Below, piece after piece: positions 1 through 8,350 of a stretch of 44,138 nt of DNA. Source of the stretch: Bacteroidota bacterium (GTDB lineage: Bacteria; Bacteroidota; Bacteroidia; Chitinophagales; Saprospiraceae); contig PZPC01000040.1 in NCBI GenBank assembly GCA_003045895.1, forward strand, positions 1 to 44,138, read 5' to 3'. The notes below the pieces were generated by a model, which made no database searches, was not told the DNA's origin, and worked only from the letters and a program-made list of their open reading frames with translations. The translations under genes and the position numbers were made by a program. Position 1 is the stretch's first letter. Each line of letters opens with the position of its first letter.

Positions 1-184
1 CTCGGCGACCTAAAATTTTCGACTCCAGTTTCCAGTCTTAAAATCGCTTGTATTTTTTAATTGCATAAGTGCAATTATAATTTCCCTTATTTGCGATTAA
101 GTAGATAAGTGCTCCTTAAAACAAGCTCTTATCTAGCAACGGATCAAAGCGAGCGGATCCATTTAGCTGGACTTTAACCCAACG
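1..184. other. Gene-free left edge with two small inverted repeats
   Basis: I see no gene here. The stretch is AT-rich. TTGCA-TAAG-TGCAA lies at 61-74. A longer imperfect hairpin at 103-134 has arms AGATAAGTGCT and AGCTCTTATCT with one T:T mismatch. Either could be part of a 3' or 5' region of a gene outside the window. Confidence 0.4.
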
Positions 185-213
185 AAAAAGGGGCTGACTT
201 TTAAGCCAGCCCC
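185..213 (-). terminator. Rho-independent terminator of the VPS10/BNR gene
   Basis: A 7-bp stem, GGGGCTG (190-196) with CAGCCCC (207-213), is followed on the minus strand by a T-run (CCCCTTTTTCG). It lies 27 bp past the stop codon of the minus-strand gene that ends at 240, so it should terminate that transcript. Confidence 0.85.
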
Positions 214-239
214 TCCCTCTTGCTCAGTCAGCGAAAAAA

Positions 240-3200
240 TCACTCCATCTTCACCGCTTCCAACGGCTTGAACAAGCTAAACTGCACCGCTTCCACCGCT
301 TTTTGGTAGGCGGCGTAATCGCTGGCCAGGAAGGCATTGACCTGGGCCACAATGGCGGCAGTCTGCTGGCGGGCCTGGGCCATGCTCAGTGTCAGCATTT
401 GGCTGGGTTCGCCCACCAGGTCGTTGGCGTAGCCGCGCATCTCGTAGAGGCTGTTCATCAGGTTGTTGGGGTCGCGCTTGATGCCTTTCACATCTTCGGG
501 CTCCATGTACAGTTCCTCCAACCGGCCGATGCTGTCTTTCAGCGCTTTGCCCTGCTTCTTGAGGTCGGTCAGGACGGAATCCGGCGCATTGACGAGGGCT
601 TTCTCCACCAGTCCAATGGCCGTGCGCACGTCCTGCAAGCGGTCGAAACCAGCAGCGGCCATCTTCACGATGCCATCCACTTCGGCAAAGGCCTTGGCCC
701 GGTTGTCCCAGGTAGCGGCCGGGTAGTCGATGCGGGGATCGGCGTGTACCACTACACTCGTGGTCGAGGTGGTTTTCCCGTAGGTCAGGTGCAGGGTATA
801 GGTTCCCGGCACTACGGTGGCCCCCATTGGCGGATCGGCATCAGGCCGGTCGGCCCGGCGGCTGGGGAATTTTACCCCATCGGCACGCAGGTTCCAGGTG
901 AAACGGTTGAAACCGTCTTTGACCTCGCGGCTGAAGGTGCGGATGGTGTCACCCGCCGCATCAGCGATCACGATCTTCACTTTACCATCGGCTTTGCCCT
1001 TGCCACCTCTGCCGCGGCGGCCCGCTGGCGCTTCGTCACCTTCGTCTTCTTCTACATTTTCTTTTTTCTGCTCTTCGCCGGCAGCGGCGGCTTCCTTATC
1101 CTCTTTTTTGGGTTTCACCCACACCGTCAGCAGGGCGCCCGAGGGGCGATCTTCACCCACAAATTCGCCGTCGGCGTAGAAGCGGATACCCTGGTAGGAA
1201 CGCCGCTCGGCCAGGTAGGCATCCGGGGCGGGGAAGGTGATGAAGGCCGAATCCAGGATCTTACCGCCGGTCTTCGCCAACTCGCGCAGGGGCCGCAGGT
1301 CGTCCAGTATCCAGGCCGCGCGGCCAAAGGTACCGATGATGAGGTCCTGCTCGCGGGGGTGAATCTTCAAGTCCGCCACGGGCACACTGGGGAACCCTTC
1401 GGTCCACTTGATCCAGCTTTTGCCGTAGTCGATACTGAAGTACAGGCCGTGGTCGGTGCCCAGCCAGAGGTGGTTGGTGGCCGCGGGGTCCTGCACCAGG
1501 CAGAGGGTATACCCCGACACCTTGCTTTTGTCCACGATCCGCGTCCAGGTAGCGCCGTAGTCGCGGGTGTGGTAGGCCATGGGGTCGTAGTTGTTGCGGC
1601 GGTAATCGTTGACGATAACGAAGGCCTCACCGGCGTTCACTTGCGACACTTCGATGTAGGGAATCCAGGAGCCCTTGGGCGCGCCGGGCAGGCGGCTGGC
1701 CAGGTTCGTCCAGTTTTTGCCGCCGTCGCGGGTCAGTTGCAGGTTGCCGTCGTCGGTGCCTACCCAGATGGTCTGGGCGTCGAAGTAGCTGGGGGCGATG
1801 GCCAGGATGGTGGTGTAGTTCTCGGCCTGGGTAGCGTCGAAGGTGAGGCCCCCGCTGAGGTCGGCTTTCTGCTTCTCGGGGTCGTTGGTGGTCAGGTCGG
1901 GACTGAGAAGGGTCCAGCTCTGCCCGCAGTCGGTGCTCTTGTGCAAAAACTGGCTACCGAAGTAGATGGTACAGGTTTCGCGGGGATCCTGGGCCATGGC
2001 GGCATTCCAGTTGAAGCGGAGCTTCACGCCGTCGGGGTGGACGGGCTTGACGGAGGCGTTGGCGCCGGTTTCCCGGTCGACGAGGCCCACGTTGCCACCC
2101 TGGCTCATGGCGTACACGTAGCGGCTGTCGTTGGGTTTGAAGTGCAGGTCAAAACCGTCGCCGAAGTAGACCTCCTGCCAGTCGTGGTTGGTAATGCCGC
2201 CGCTCTTCCAGGCCTGGCTGGGGCCTACCCACGAGCCGTTGTCCTGCATGCCACCGCCCACGTGGTAGGGGATGTCCATGTCGTGGTTGATGTGGTAAAA
2301 CTGGGCGGCGGGAATATTGGTCACGAAGCGCCAGGTTTTGCCGCGGTCGCGGCTGATGTTGAGTCCGCCGTCGTTGCCTTCGATCAGGTAGTTGGGATCG
2401 TGGGGGTTGACCCAAAAGGCGTGGTGGTCGGGGTGCACGTTGGTACCGTAGTCGAGGATTGAGCGGAAGCTTTTGCCGCCGTCTTCGCTCAGCGTCACGT
2501 AGGTGTGGAGGTTGTAGATCCGGTTTTCGTTCACGGGGTCTACGTACAATTCAGCGTAGTAGAACGGCCGGTTGCCGATGTCCTTTTCGCTCACCAGGCT
2601 CCATTTTTTGCCGCCGTCGGTGCTCTTGTACAAGCCGTTGACTTTGGCTTCGACCAGGGCGTAGATGATGTTGGGATCGCTGGGTGCGATGGCCAGCCCG
2701 ATGCGGCCCAGGTCGCCCTTGGGCAGGCCGTCTTCGGAGGTTCGCTGGATCCAGGTATCGCCGCCGTCGTAGGTCACGTAGAGGCCCGACTTGGGTCCGC
2801 CGGAATTGAAATACCAGGGGTCGCGGTCAAATTCCCACATGGCCGCCAGCAGCTTTTCCGGGTTGGCAGGATCCACTACCAGGTCGGCAATACCTACGCC
2901 GTCGGCCACCTTCAGCACCTGTTCCCAGGTTTTGCCGCCGTCTTCGGTGCGGTAGACCCCCCGCTCGGGGTTAGGCCCCCAGATGGAACCCATGGCGCCT
3001 ACGTAGACGATATTGGGGTTGTCGCGGTGGACAATGATGCGGTGGATGTTGCGGGTGGCTTCCAGACCGACGAGCGCCCAGGTGTCGCCACCGTCGCGGC
3101 TGCGGTAGAGGCCCTGGCCGGAATTGTGGCTGTTGCGGGGATTGCCCTCGCCGGTACCCACCCAGATTTCGGCGGGGTTCTTTTGGTTGACTTTAACGGC

Positions 3201-3470
3201 ACCGATCGACTGGAGCGGCTGGTCTTCGAAGATGGGCTTCCAGGCGTTGCCGCCATCGGTGCTCTTCCAGACGCCGCCGGAAGCGGTGCCTACGTAGATG
3301 ATCTCCGGGTCGCTGAGGTCCACGTCAATGGCCGTCACCCGGCCGCTCATGCCAGCAGGACCGATATTGCGGGGCGCCAGGGCATTGAAATTCTTAATAT
3401 CCGGTAAGCCCTGGGCGCTCAGGATACTGGCGCCAAGACACAGGAGGGTGAGTAGAAAAAAGCTTCTCAT
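240..3470 (-). CDS. Secreted VPS10/sortilin-like BNR-repeat beta-propeller protein
   Basis: This is a 1076-residue exported protein. The start at 3470 gives a clean signal peptide (MRSFFLLTLLCLGASILSAQ, residues 1-20); an upstream in-frame ATG would add 49 unlikely residues. At least ten Asp-box motifs of the S/T-x-D-x-G-x-x-W type (for example KSTDGGNAW near 70, YRTEDGGKTW, KSTDGGKKW, KSTDCGQSW) run from about residue 60 to 750, as in sortilin/VPS10 and BNR propellers. FGRAAWILDDL, typical of the end of the propeller in Bacteroidota members of this family, follows. Residues about 787-830 form a highly charged Lys/Glu then Arg/Gly linker, followed by a FlgD-like Ig segment (GFNRFTWNLR) and a helical tail. 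No T9SS sorting domain is seen. Such proteins are often annotated as glycosyl hydrolases, but no catalytic residues can be assigned and the substrate is unknown. It appears monocistronic. Confidence 0.85.
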   Translation of the reverse strand: MRSFFLLTLLCLGASILSAQGLPDIKNFNALAPRNIGPAGMSGRVTAIDVDLSDPEIIYVGTASGGVWKSTDGGNAWKPIFEDQPLQSIGAVKVNQKNPAEIWVGTGEGNPRNSHNSGQGLYRSRDGGDTWALVGLEATRNIHRIIVHRDNPNIVYVGAMGSIWGPNPERGVYRTEDGGKTWEQVLKVADGVGIADLVVDPANPEKLLAAMWEFDRDPWYFNSGGPKSGLYVTYDGGDTWIQRTSEDGLPKGDLGRIGLAIAPSDPNIIYALVEAKVNGLYKSTDGGKKWSLVSEKDIGNRPFYYAELYVDPVNENRIYNLHTYVTLSEDGGKSFRSILDYGTNVHPDHHAFWVNPHDPNYLIEGNDGGLNISRDRGKTWRFVTNIPAAQFYHINHDMDIPYHVGGGMQDNGSWVGPSQAWKSGGITNHDWQEVYFGDGFDLHFKPNDSRYVYAMSQGGNVGLVDRETGANASVKPVHPDGVKLRFNWNAAMAQDPRETCTIYFGSQFLHKSTDCGQSWTLLSPDLTTNDPEKQKADLSGGLTFDATQAENYTTILAIAPSYFDAQTIWVGTDDGNLQLTRDGGKNWTNLASRLPGAPKGSWIPYIEVSQVNAGEAFVIVNDYRRNNYDPMAYHTRDYGATWTRIVDKSKVSGYTLCLVQDPAATNHLWLGTDHGLYFSIDYGKSWIKWTEGFPSVPVADLKIHPREQDLIIGTFGRAAWILDDLRPLRELAKTGGKILDSAFITFPAPDAYLAERRSYQGIRFYADGEFVGEDRPSGALLTVWVKPKKEDKEAAAAGEEQKKENVEEDEGDEAPAGRRGRGGKGKADGKVKIVIADAAGDTIRTFSREVKDGFNRFTWNLRADGVKFPSRRADRPDADPPMGATVVPGTYTLHLTYGKTTSTTSVVVHADPRIDYPAATWDNRAKAFAEVDGIVKMAAAGFDRLQDVRTAIGLVEKALVNAPDSVLTDLKKQGKALKDSIGRLEELYMEPEDVKGIKRDPNNLMNSLYEMRGYANDLVGEPSQMLTLSMAQARQQTAAIVAQVNAFLASDYAAYQKAVEAVQFSLFKPLEAVKME

Positions 3471-3819
3471 AATTAGTGCTGGATTTAATAAAAATAAATG
3501 ACACCACCCGCGAGTTCGCAGCCGGTGCTTGCTTTTGCTGGGGTAAGCACAAAAAATGTACGTACCCCGATATACCTGCTGTAAACCAGGGCGAACGCAC
3601 CAAAATAAAGCGGCCACATGCCGCGGTGGCGCCGTGGTTAAAAGCGATGGTTTGATGCGTTGAGCCTGGCTGCAAATGGGTTAGCAGCCTGAATGACAGC
3701 CGACCAGCCTTGCCAGCGGAATACCCGCCACAAAATACGCCCGAACCCTTTGATGGGTGCTATGGCTCGCTGCAAATCGTAGGGATTTGGCTGCTTAAGA
3801 CCGTCCAAAACAAGCGCTT
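3471..3819. other. Intergenic region upstream of the VPS10/BNR gene
   Basis: No gene is recognised. The minus-strand side next to 3470 should hold the promoter and leader of the BNR gene. TATTTTTA, one mismatch from the Bacteroidota -7 box TAnnTTTG, lies close to the start, but the spacing is not convincing. The rest has no clear repeat. Confidence 0.35.
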
Positions 3820-3844
3820 AGCTGAGCTTGGCTTTAGCTCAGCT
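3820..3844 (-). terminator. Hairpin at the end of tdk, probable terminator
   Basis: AGCTGAGC (3820-3827) pairs with GCTCAGCT (3837-3844), overlapping the tdk stop codon by one base. The minus-strand sequence after it (AAGCGCTTGTTTTGG) is only moderately T-rich, so it may be a weak terminator. Confidence 0.5.
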
Positions 3845-4428
3845 TATTTCAGGGCCAATATATTACCCATGCTGTAACAACTGCGGCAGCGCGGCTCGTA
3901 CTTGTCCTTTTCGCCCAGCACCACCGTCGACTCTTCGGCCGACAGGCGGTAAGAATGCGTAGCCAGGTTGCCACAGTGCGAGCAGATGGCGTGGACTTTG
4001 GTGATGTATTCCGCCACGGCCAACAGGCCCGGAATAGGGCCAAAAGGCAGGCCCCGGAAATCCATGTCCAGGCCGGCTACGATGACCCGCTTTCCGGAGA
4101 GCGCCAGCTTTTGTGCATTCATGATTAGTTCTTCGTCGAAAAACTGGGCTTCGTCAATACCCACTACCGAAATATCCGTGCCCACCGCCAGGACGCCCGA
4201 AGAGTGCTCAATGGGCGAAGCCAGGATGAAATTTTCGTCGTGCGATACCACCTTCGCACTATCGTAGCGGGTGTCCAGCCGGGGCTTGAATATCTCTACC
4301 CGCTGGTTGGCAAACTTGGCGCGCTTGAGCCGCCGCAGCAGCTCTTCGGTCTTACCCGAAAACATGGACCCACAGATCACTTCGATCCAACCACTGCGCT
4401 GTCCACGAAAAAAAGGTTCTAAAAACAT
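3844..4428 (-). CDS. tdk: Thymidine kinase (type II)
   Basis: This cytosolic salvage enzyme phosphorylates thymidine to dTMP with ATP. The 194-residue product has the P-loop GSMFSGKT (20-27), the DEAQF motif (92-96), the substrate-loop region DFRGLPFGP (123-131), and four structural-zinc cysteines: C149 and C152 (CSHC), C181 and C184 (CRSC). The length fits the type II family. MFLEP is the usual N-terminus of Bacteroidota Tdk, so I start at 4428 rather than at in-frame ATGs 6 or 33 bases upstream. It is divergent from the conserved gene at 4572, with about 140 bp between starts. All key residues are present. Confidence 0.96.
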   Translation of the reverse strand: MFLEPFFRGQRSGWIEVICGSMFSGKTEELLRRLKRAKFANQRVEIFKPRLDTRYDSAKVVSHDENFILASPIEHSSGVLAVGTDISVVGIDEAQFFDEELIMNAQKLALSGKRVIVAGLDMDFRGLPFGPIPGLLAVAEYITKVHAICSHCGNLATHSYRLSAEESTVVLGEKDKYEPRCRSCYSMGNILALK

Positions 4429-4449
4429 AATCATCGCTGTTCTGGTGTC

Positions 4450-4457
4450 GAAAGATA
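4450..4457 (-). promoter_or_regulatory. Candidate -7 box for tdk
   Basis: TATCTTTC on the minus strand differs by one base from the Bacteroidota -7 consensus TAnnTTTG and lies about 22 bp before the tdk ATG. A TTG is present upstream (TTGTTGCCGGG), as expected for the -33 element, but the spacing is not ideal. Confidence 0.35.
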
Positions 4458-4515
4458 ACACCCGGCAACAATTTTAACCAAAATTCAAGGTTATCATTCC
4501 ATTCCACCTGAAAAA

Positions 4516-4547
4516 TTAGCAAATCCACCCAAACAATTTTATTTTTG
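4516..4547 (+). promoter_or_regulatory. Candidate Bacteroidota-type promoter for the gene at 4572
   Basis: TATTTTTG at 4540-4547 matches TAnnTTTG exactly and lies 24 bp before the ATG at 4572. A TTA at 4516-4518 stands where the -33 TTG would be. Confidence 0.5.
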
Positions 4548-4571
4548 ACCCCTCAATTACCTTTCAGACCC

Positions 4572-5285
4572 ATGGACTCACAGCAAGCAAAAATTCTCCT
4601 GGAAAAAATCAATGCCCTGCAGAAAAGCATCGGCCTCGATGATGGTGATGTCTCCAGCATCGAGCGCGATCTCATGCTGAGCTATATTCGCCAATTGTAC
4701 GAAACTTACCTCCACGCCGACTTCAACGCTGCCCGGATGAATGCCGCATCCGCTAAGCGAACCGTCGTGGCGCCGCCGCCGCCTGCCCCCGAGCCCGTGC
4801 AGGCTGCACCCGTTTTTGTGCCAGCACCGGTTCCGGCGCCCGTTCCTACACCCGTTCCGGCGCCCGAGGTCGTCCAGGCACCTCCCCCACCAGCGCCACG
4901 TCCGGAGCCGGTGGAGGCACCCGCGCCACCGCCGCCGCCACCAGCGCCAGCGCCCGTGGTTCACGCTAAAACAGTGGCCAGCCCCGCCATTGAAGCCCTC
5001 TTCCGCCAAAAGGCCGCCAAAGAACTGTCGGAAAAACTGAGCCTCCACCCCATCGCCGACCTCACCAAAGCGCTGGCCATCAACGACAAGCTCCTCTACG
5101 CCAACGAACTCTTTGGCCGCGATATGACTGCCATGACCCAAACCCTCGCCGAACTCAATAAACTCAACAACTTCGACGAAGCCAAAAACCTCCTCCTCGC
5201 TACTGCCGAACGGTTCGACTGGTCGGAAGAGGAACGCGCCGAAGTAGCCAGCAGCTTTATTAAGATGGTGCGCCGGAGGTATTAG
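4572..5285 (+). CDS. Conserved Bacteroidota protein of unknown function with Pro/Ala-rich linker
   Basis: This 237-residue protein has no signal peptide or membrane segment and is probably cytoplasmic. Residues 1-60 are a charged helical segment. About 66-135 form a low-complexity Pro/Ala/Val linker. About 140-237 are a helical domain with the conserved-looking block DLTKALAINDKLLYANELFG followed by LNNFDEAKNLL. I recognise this C-terminal pattern as widespread in Bacteroidota, with no function known to me. The start at 4572 fits the -7 box at 4540; an in-frame ATG at 4545 would overlap that box. The stop codon TAG (TAT TAG) abuts a purine-rich intergenic repeat. Confidence 0.85.
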   Translation: MDSQQAKILLEKINALQKSIGLDDGDVSSIERDLMLSYIRQLYETYLHADFNAARMNAASAKRTVVAPPPPAPEPVQAAPVFVPAPVPAPVPTPVPAPEVVQAPPPPAPRPEPVEAPAPPPPPPAPAPVVHAKTVASPAIEALFRQKAAKELSEKLSLHPIADLTKALAINDKLLYANELFGRDMTAMTQTLAELNKLNNFDEAKNLLLATAERFDWSEEERAEVASSFIKMVRRRY

Positions 5286-5427
5286 GGAGAGGTGTAAAAG
5301 TGGAAAGGTTATCGAAATCGGAAGTCGGAGGTGGGAAGTGCTCGAAATCGGAAGTCGGAGGTGGGAAGTTGGAAGTTTTAGACCGTGTAAAGGTGTAAAG
5401 GCCGGTGTAAAAGTGGAAAGGTGTAAG
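5286..5427 (+). repeat. Purine-rich low-complexity repeats after a stop codon
   Basis: The first units of GTGTAAAAGTGGAAAGG begin 6 bp after the TAG at 5283-5285. They are followed by two near-identical 28-bp units (5312-5339 and 5342-5369, each TCGAAATCGGAAGTCGG then AGGTGGGAAGT) and more GTGTAAAGG units. The same text recurs on the minus strand at 14.44-14.55 and 14.87-15.01 kb and on the plus strand at 13.79 and 37.6 kb. There is no coding signal. Confidence 0.8.
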
Positions 5428-5551
5428 TGCCGGGACAATAATAAATTTACATGCTCAAATTATTAGCGAAGGAATAAGCGATTGATAATGAGCGGTTTCG
5501 AGCTAATCATTTGAGTCGAAAAATGTAAATTTATTATTGTCCAAATACTTA
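5428..5551 (+). repeat. 108-bp terminally inverted (MITE-like) element, copy 1
   Basis: The core 5434-5541 has 19-bp perfect terminal inverted repeats: GACAATAATAAATTTACAT at 5434-5452 and its complement at 5523-5541. Inside them is a second inverted pair (CTCAAATTATTAG and CTAATCATTTGAG, 12 of 13 complementary), so the whole element can fold into one long hairpin. The near-identical stretch also includes short flanks (GTGCCGG left, CAAATACTTAAAGG right). Copy 2 is at 13824-13952. It lies 143 bp after the stop codon at 5285 and carries no ORF. Confidence 0.85.
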
Positions 5552-5622
5552 AAGGTGTAAACGGGAAGCCGGAATTTTGACGGTCAAAAATCTTAAATTG
5601 TACACCTTAAATCTTACATCTT

Positions 5623-5834
5623 AAATCTGAACAGCGCACTAAATTGTCGTAGGCTCCAGCCTAGGATACGGTATTATTAGGCCTCCTGGCCGGCGTTAAT
5701 CCCTTATAACCCAGTCAATAAATCATAAAAAAATCCAATGATGGGTGGTCAGTTGCGCCAGGGTGGGTATTCGAAAAATGCGGTCGGGAGGCCGCCTGAT
5801 ACGGCATCGTAGGCTGGAGCCTACGACGATTTTG
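5623..5834 (+). repeat. Hairpin module B, copy 1 (inverted relative to 13986-14198)
   Basis: This 212-bp block recurs as its reverse complement at 13986-14198 (213 bp) with scattered substitutions. Each copy begins with CTGAACAGCGCACTAAATTG and ends CCTACGACGATTTTG (or near variants). It contains short hairpins with tiny loops: TAGGCT-CC-AGCCTA (5650-5663), GGCC-TCCT-GGCC, and GCGGTC-GGGA-GGCCGC, where the other copy reads GCGGCC/GGCCGC (G:U replaced by G:C). There is no coding potential. Confidence 0.8.
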
Positions 5835-5838
5835 ATGG

Positions 5839-5913
5839 TAGCACCGTAAAAACGTATTAACGCATCTTTACGAACAGGATTTGCTAAAACTTCCAGTTTT
5901 GGTAAATCTGAAC
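5839..5913 (+). repeat. Hairpin module D, copy 1
   Basis: This block reads TAGCACCGTAAAAACG ... GCATCTTTACG ... then a 14-bp hairpin with arms GATTTGCTAAAACT and AGTTTTGGTAAATC (two G:U pairs) around a TCC loop. It recurs as its reverse complement at 14188-14270 and 14796-14875. Here it follows module B; in the second zone it precedes B and E when read on the minus strand. Confidence 0.75.
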
Positions 5914-6022
5914 AAAGCACCTCTCACGGCGGCTCGCGCCTGCCACGTCTTCAGCGTGGGCGATTGCTGAAAAAGAGACCCCTCTGACCTTGCTCTCGCC
6001 CCACTTTTACACTTTTCCCCGC
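5914..6022. other. Gene-free spacer with hairpin text
   Basis: No gene is seen. It includes CCACG-TCTTCAG-CGTGG (about 5940-5957), a GACCTTGCTC string shared with module C, and GTGTAAA-type text in reverse orientation just before 6023. Confidence 0.5.
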
Positions 6023-6137
6023 CATTCGTAGACTTTGTCTACGAATGGATATCAACAGCAGTCTGTGACTGCGGTGCCAGCGGGTTTTGTATTCCTTAGT
6101 CTGACGGCTATGGGCTGGAGCCTACGACGATTTTGAG
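6023..6137 (+). repeat. Hairpin module E, copy 1 (inverted relative to 14672-14786)
   Basis: This 115-bp block has its reverse complement at 14672-14786. It contains CATTCGTAGAC-TTT-GTCTACGAATG (11-bp arms), GCAGTC-TGT-GACTGC, and a TAGTC/GGCTA stem that reads TAGCC/GGCTA in the other copy, so pairing is kept. It ends CCTACGACGATTTTGAG, the same ending as module B. Confidence 0.8.
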
Positions 6138-6415
6138 GCAAAACACCAAGATCGGCGTATCCGGGCGTCCACGACAATATAGCGGCAAAAATCCTTCGCG
6201 CTGAAGCACACGAAGAACCCGAGGGCCCCGCGTCCAACTTCCGATTCCGAGCCTCATCCTGTCTTTTTGGCAGTAGTATTTCGCCTAAACTGCCATTTAG
6301 TCACTACACCGCCCTCCTCCCCCGCCAATATTGCAGCACCCCGCCCACTGGCACAAGCTTTGTACAGGACAGAGATGTAAAACAAATTTAACCTTACCAC
6401 TAAAAAAATATAATC
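6138..6415. other. Intergenic region before hsp20
   Basis: No gene is recognised. The last 60 bp should hold the hsp20 leader. ACAAGCTTTGT at about 6353-6363 is a short near-palindrome, and an A-rich stretch precedes the ATG at 6416. No CIRCE-type inverted repeat was found. Confidence 0.4.
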
Positions 6416-6838
6416 ATGGGACTTGTAAAAGTGAATCCAAACCTGGTCAATCGTGTATTCGATGAGTTTTTTCAAACCACGCCTGCTGCCCGCCCGGTCG
6501 TGCAGACTAGCGTGCCTGCCGTGAACGTAAAAGAAACCAATGACAATTTCGAGTTGGAGGTTGCTGCACCTGGTTTCCACAAGGAAGACATTAAGATTGA
6601 GGTCAACAAAGGCGTGCTGACGATCAGCGGCGAGCAAAAAGCAGCTACTGCGGAACAACAAAGCGGCTATACCCGCCGGGAATTCCGCGCCGCCAACTTC
6701 AGCCGCCGGTTTACCTTACCCGAAACGGCTAACGATGCACAAATTAGTGCGCAGTACAACAATGGTATACTGCACGTGGTATTACCCAAAAAAGAAGAAG
6801 CCAAGCCACAACCCGCCCGGCTGATTGCGGTAGGCTAA
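6416..6838 (+). CDS. hsp20: Hsp20/alpha-crystallin small heat-shock protein
   Basis: This is an ATP-independent holdase chaperone of the cytoplasm that binds unfolding proteins until other chaperones act. The 140-residue product has a short N-terminal arm (1-30) and an alpha-crystallin domain (about 33-125: VPAVNVKETNDNFELEVAAP, KEDIKIEV, GVLTISGE, then FSRRFTLPE and NGILHVVLPKKE). A C-terminal I/L-x-I/V-like motif (LIAV) would dock into neighbouring subunits. The length is typical of bacterial class A Hsp20. The gene stands alone with its own terminator. Confidence 0.96.
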   Translation: MGLVKVNPNLVNRVFDEFFQTTPAARPVVQTSVPAVNVKETNDNFELEVAAPGFHKEDIKIEVNKGVLTISGEQKAATAEQQSGYTRREFRAANFSRRFTLPETANDAQISAQYNNGILHVVLPKKEEAKPQPARLIAVG

Positions 6839-6895
6839 CAAGAAGAGATATGCCATTTAGCCAACTGGCTAAAATAGGTATTCATGGGATTTTGA

Positions 6896-6929
6896 AGGCC
6901 ACGCTGACTAAGCGTGGCCTCTTTTTTTT
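6896..6929 (+). terminator. Terminator of hsp20
   Basis: GGCCACGC (6897-6904) pairs with GCGTGGCC (6912-6919), with an outer A:T pair, followed by CTTTTTTTT. This is a textbook rho-independent terminator 58 bp past the hsp20 stop. Confidence 0.93.
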
Positions 6930-6993
6930 GGCTTTACGGGCCATTGCTGCACCTGGCGGCCAGCAAAACAAGGTACGTATGGGTAGGCTTCCC

Positions 6994-8217
6994 CTACCGC
7001 AACACCGTCACCGTTCCCGTATCATTCACCTCCTGCCCGTCGCAGCGGTAGCTTACCCGCCAGAGGAAAACGCCGGGGTTGACGGGGTCGCCCTGAAAAG
7101 TAGCATCCCATTTATCGAAGGCATTGTTGGTCGTAAAGACCCGTCCGCCCCAGCGATCGAAAATCTCGAACGAGATGAGATCGTTGATCGCAAAAGGATT
7201 GCTGAGGCCATAGGTATCGTTGAGGTTATCCAGGTTGGGGGTAAAGGCCTTGGCCATGGCCACTTTACAAGGCAGCGTATTGGGGTCCACCACCGTCACC
7301 CGGAGGGAATCGACCGCCACGCAGGTCGACACCTGGTCTTTGATCTGTACGTAGTAGGTAAACACGCCGGGTGTGACGGCATCGATCAGGGGCTCGGCGT
7401 CGGTAGGATCCATCACGTTGGCGGCGGGCGTCCAGGTGAAAGCGGTACCGCAGGTCGCACCCAGAACCACCGGCAGGGTGGTTCCCTGGAAGACGATGGT
7501 ATCGGTGGTCAGGATTTGGTCGGGCCGAATGAACAAGCCCGCTACTTCGTCATCGCTCAGGGCCCGGTTGTAGACCCGCACCTCGTCGATGAGGCCCGAA
7601 AACGGGGTTTCGATACCACTGATGCACTCGCTGCCGCCAATGTAGAGGGGGCCGGAAGTTTCCAGGTTGATGCGGCTGGCCGTACCGAGGTCGGAGCGGA
7701 AGACGCCATTGATATAAACTTTTACCCGAATATTATCGCGAACAATGGTCAGGTGTTGCCAGCACGACTGGTTATTGACCACACTGAGGAGGTTCAGGTC
7801 CTTGTCTTCGTCCTGGGCCAGAAAGGTGTTTAGGGTACGCGAGTTGGGTACGTAACGCACGTAAAAGCGGCGCGGATTGGCACAGGAATCCCGCTTGGAA
7901 AGCAGGTACTGGGTGCCGTTGAAGTCAATGGGTTTGAAGTAGAAGCTAAGGGTAAAATCTTCGCGGTCAAATTCTCCGGCCACGTTGGCCGTATTGGGAA
8001 TCCGTACCTGGTCGTTGGCGCCGTCGAGCAGCAGTGCCTGGTTCACCACCCCACAGGTAAAGGTAGGGGTACCCACCGCGATACCCGTATTGGAGGTATT
8101 GCCGGTGTTGTCGTTGAGGTCACCATCGAAAGCGTAGTAAGCTACCAACCCTACGCGGGTCTGTGCCTGCACGCAGGTGCTGAGCAAACAGCAAAAAAGA
8201 AGTAAGCGAACGTTCAT
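6994..8217 (-). CDS. Secreted LamG-domain protein with CHU_C C-terminal domain
   Basis: This 407-residue exported protein is probably surface-exposed and adhesive or carbohydrate-binding. The signal peptide is 1-18 (MNVRLLLFCCLLSTCVQA). A LamG/concanavalin-like jelly roll covers about 20-220 (GLVAYYAFDGDLNDNTGN, ALLLDGANDQVRI, FTLSFYFKP, GLIDEVRVYNRALSDDEV). A short Ig/PKD-like linker follows. Residues about 318-407 (AFTPNLDNLNDTYGLSNPF, FEIFDRWGGRVF, WDATFQGDPVNPGVFLWRV) are the gliding-motility-associated CHU_C domain, a type B cargo signal of T9SS. Its LamG domain is paralogous to the one at 8711-9451. Ligand unknown. Confidence 0.88.
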   Translation of the reverse strand: MNVRLLLFCCLLSTCVQAQTRVGLVAYYAFDGDLNDNTGNTSNTGIAVGTPTFTCGVVNQALLLDGANDQVRIPNTANVAGEFDREDFTLSFYFKPIDFNGTQYLLSKRDSCANPRRFYVRYVPNSRTLNTFLAQDEDKDLNLLSVVNNQSCWQHLTIVRDNIRVKVYINGVFRSDLGTASRINLETSGPLYIGGSECISGIETPFSGLIDEVRVYNRALSDDEVAGLFIRPDQILTTDTIVFQGTTLPVVLGATCGTAFTWTPAANVMDPTDAEPLIDAVTPGVFTYYVQIKDQVSTCVAVDSLRVTVVDPNTLPCKVAMAKAFTPNLDNLNDTYGLSNPFAINDLISFEIFDRWGGRVFTTNNAFDKWDATFQGDPVNPGVFLWRVSYRCDGQEVNDTGTVTVLR

Positions 8218-8268
8218 AGGAAGTAGTCATTGTATATTTCCGGGGACGAAAGTAACAAAACCGTCCCG

Positions 8269-8289
8269 CTGGCGGAAAACATCCGCCAG
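8269..8289 (-). terminator. Hairpin after ybaB, possible terminator
   Basis: Perfect 8-bp arms CTGGCGGA (8269-8276) and TCCGCCAG (8282-8289) lie 62 bp downstream of the ybaB stop on the minus strand. The following minus-strand sequence (CGGGACGGTTTTGTT) is only weakly T-rich. The hairpin may separate ybaB from the LamG gene that starts at 8217. Confidence 0.45.
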
Positions 8290-8350
8290 AAAAGTCTTCT
8301 TCTAAACGCCGGGGCGATGGTTTTAGTATGGAAAAGCAGTCGGGATATAC

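Noticed and set aside
303-2462. A 719-codon plus-strand frame opposite the VPS10/BNR gene
   Set aside because: It is the antisense of Asp-box repeats. The translated sequence is Gly/Val/His rich, with no start context or domain.
3471-3617. Upstream in-frame ATG that would extend the VPS10/BNR protein by 49 residues
   Set aside because: The extension puts a non-secretory segment before a clean signal peptide, so the start at 3470 is preferred.
5312-5369. Direct repeats considered as a CRISPR array
   Set aside because: Only two 28-bp units separated by 2 bp, without spacers and with no cas genes. They belong to the purine-rich intergenic repeat family.
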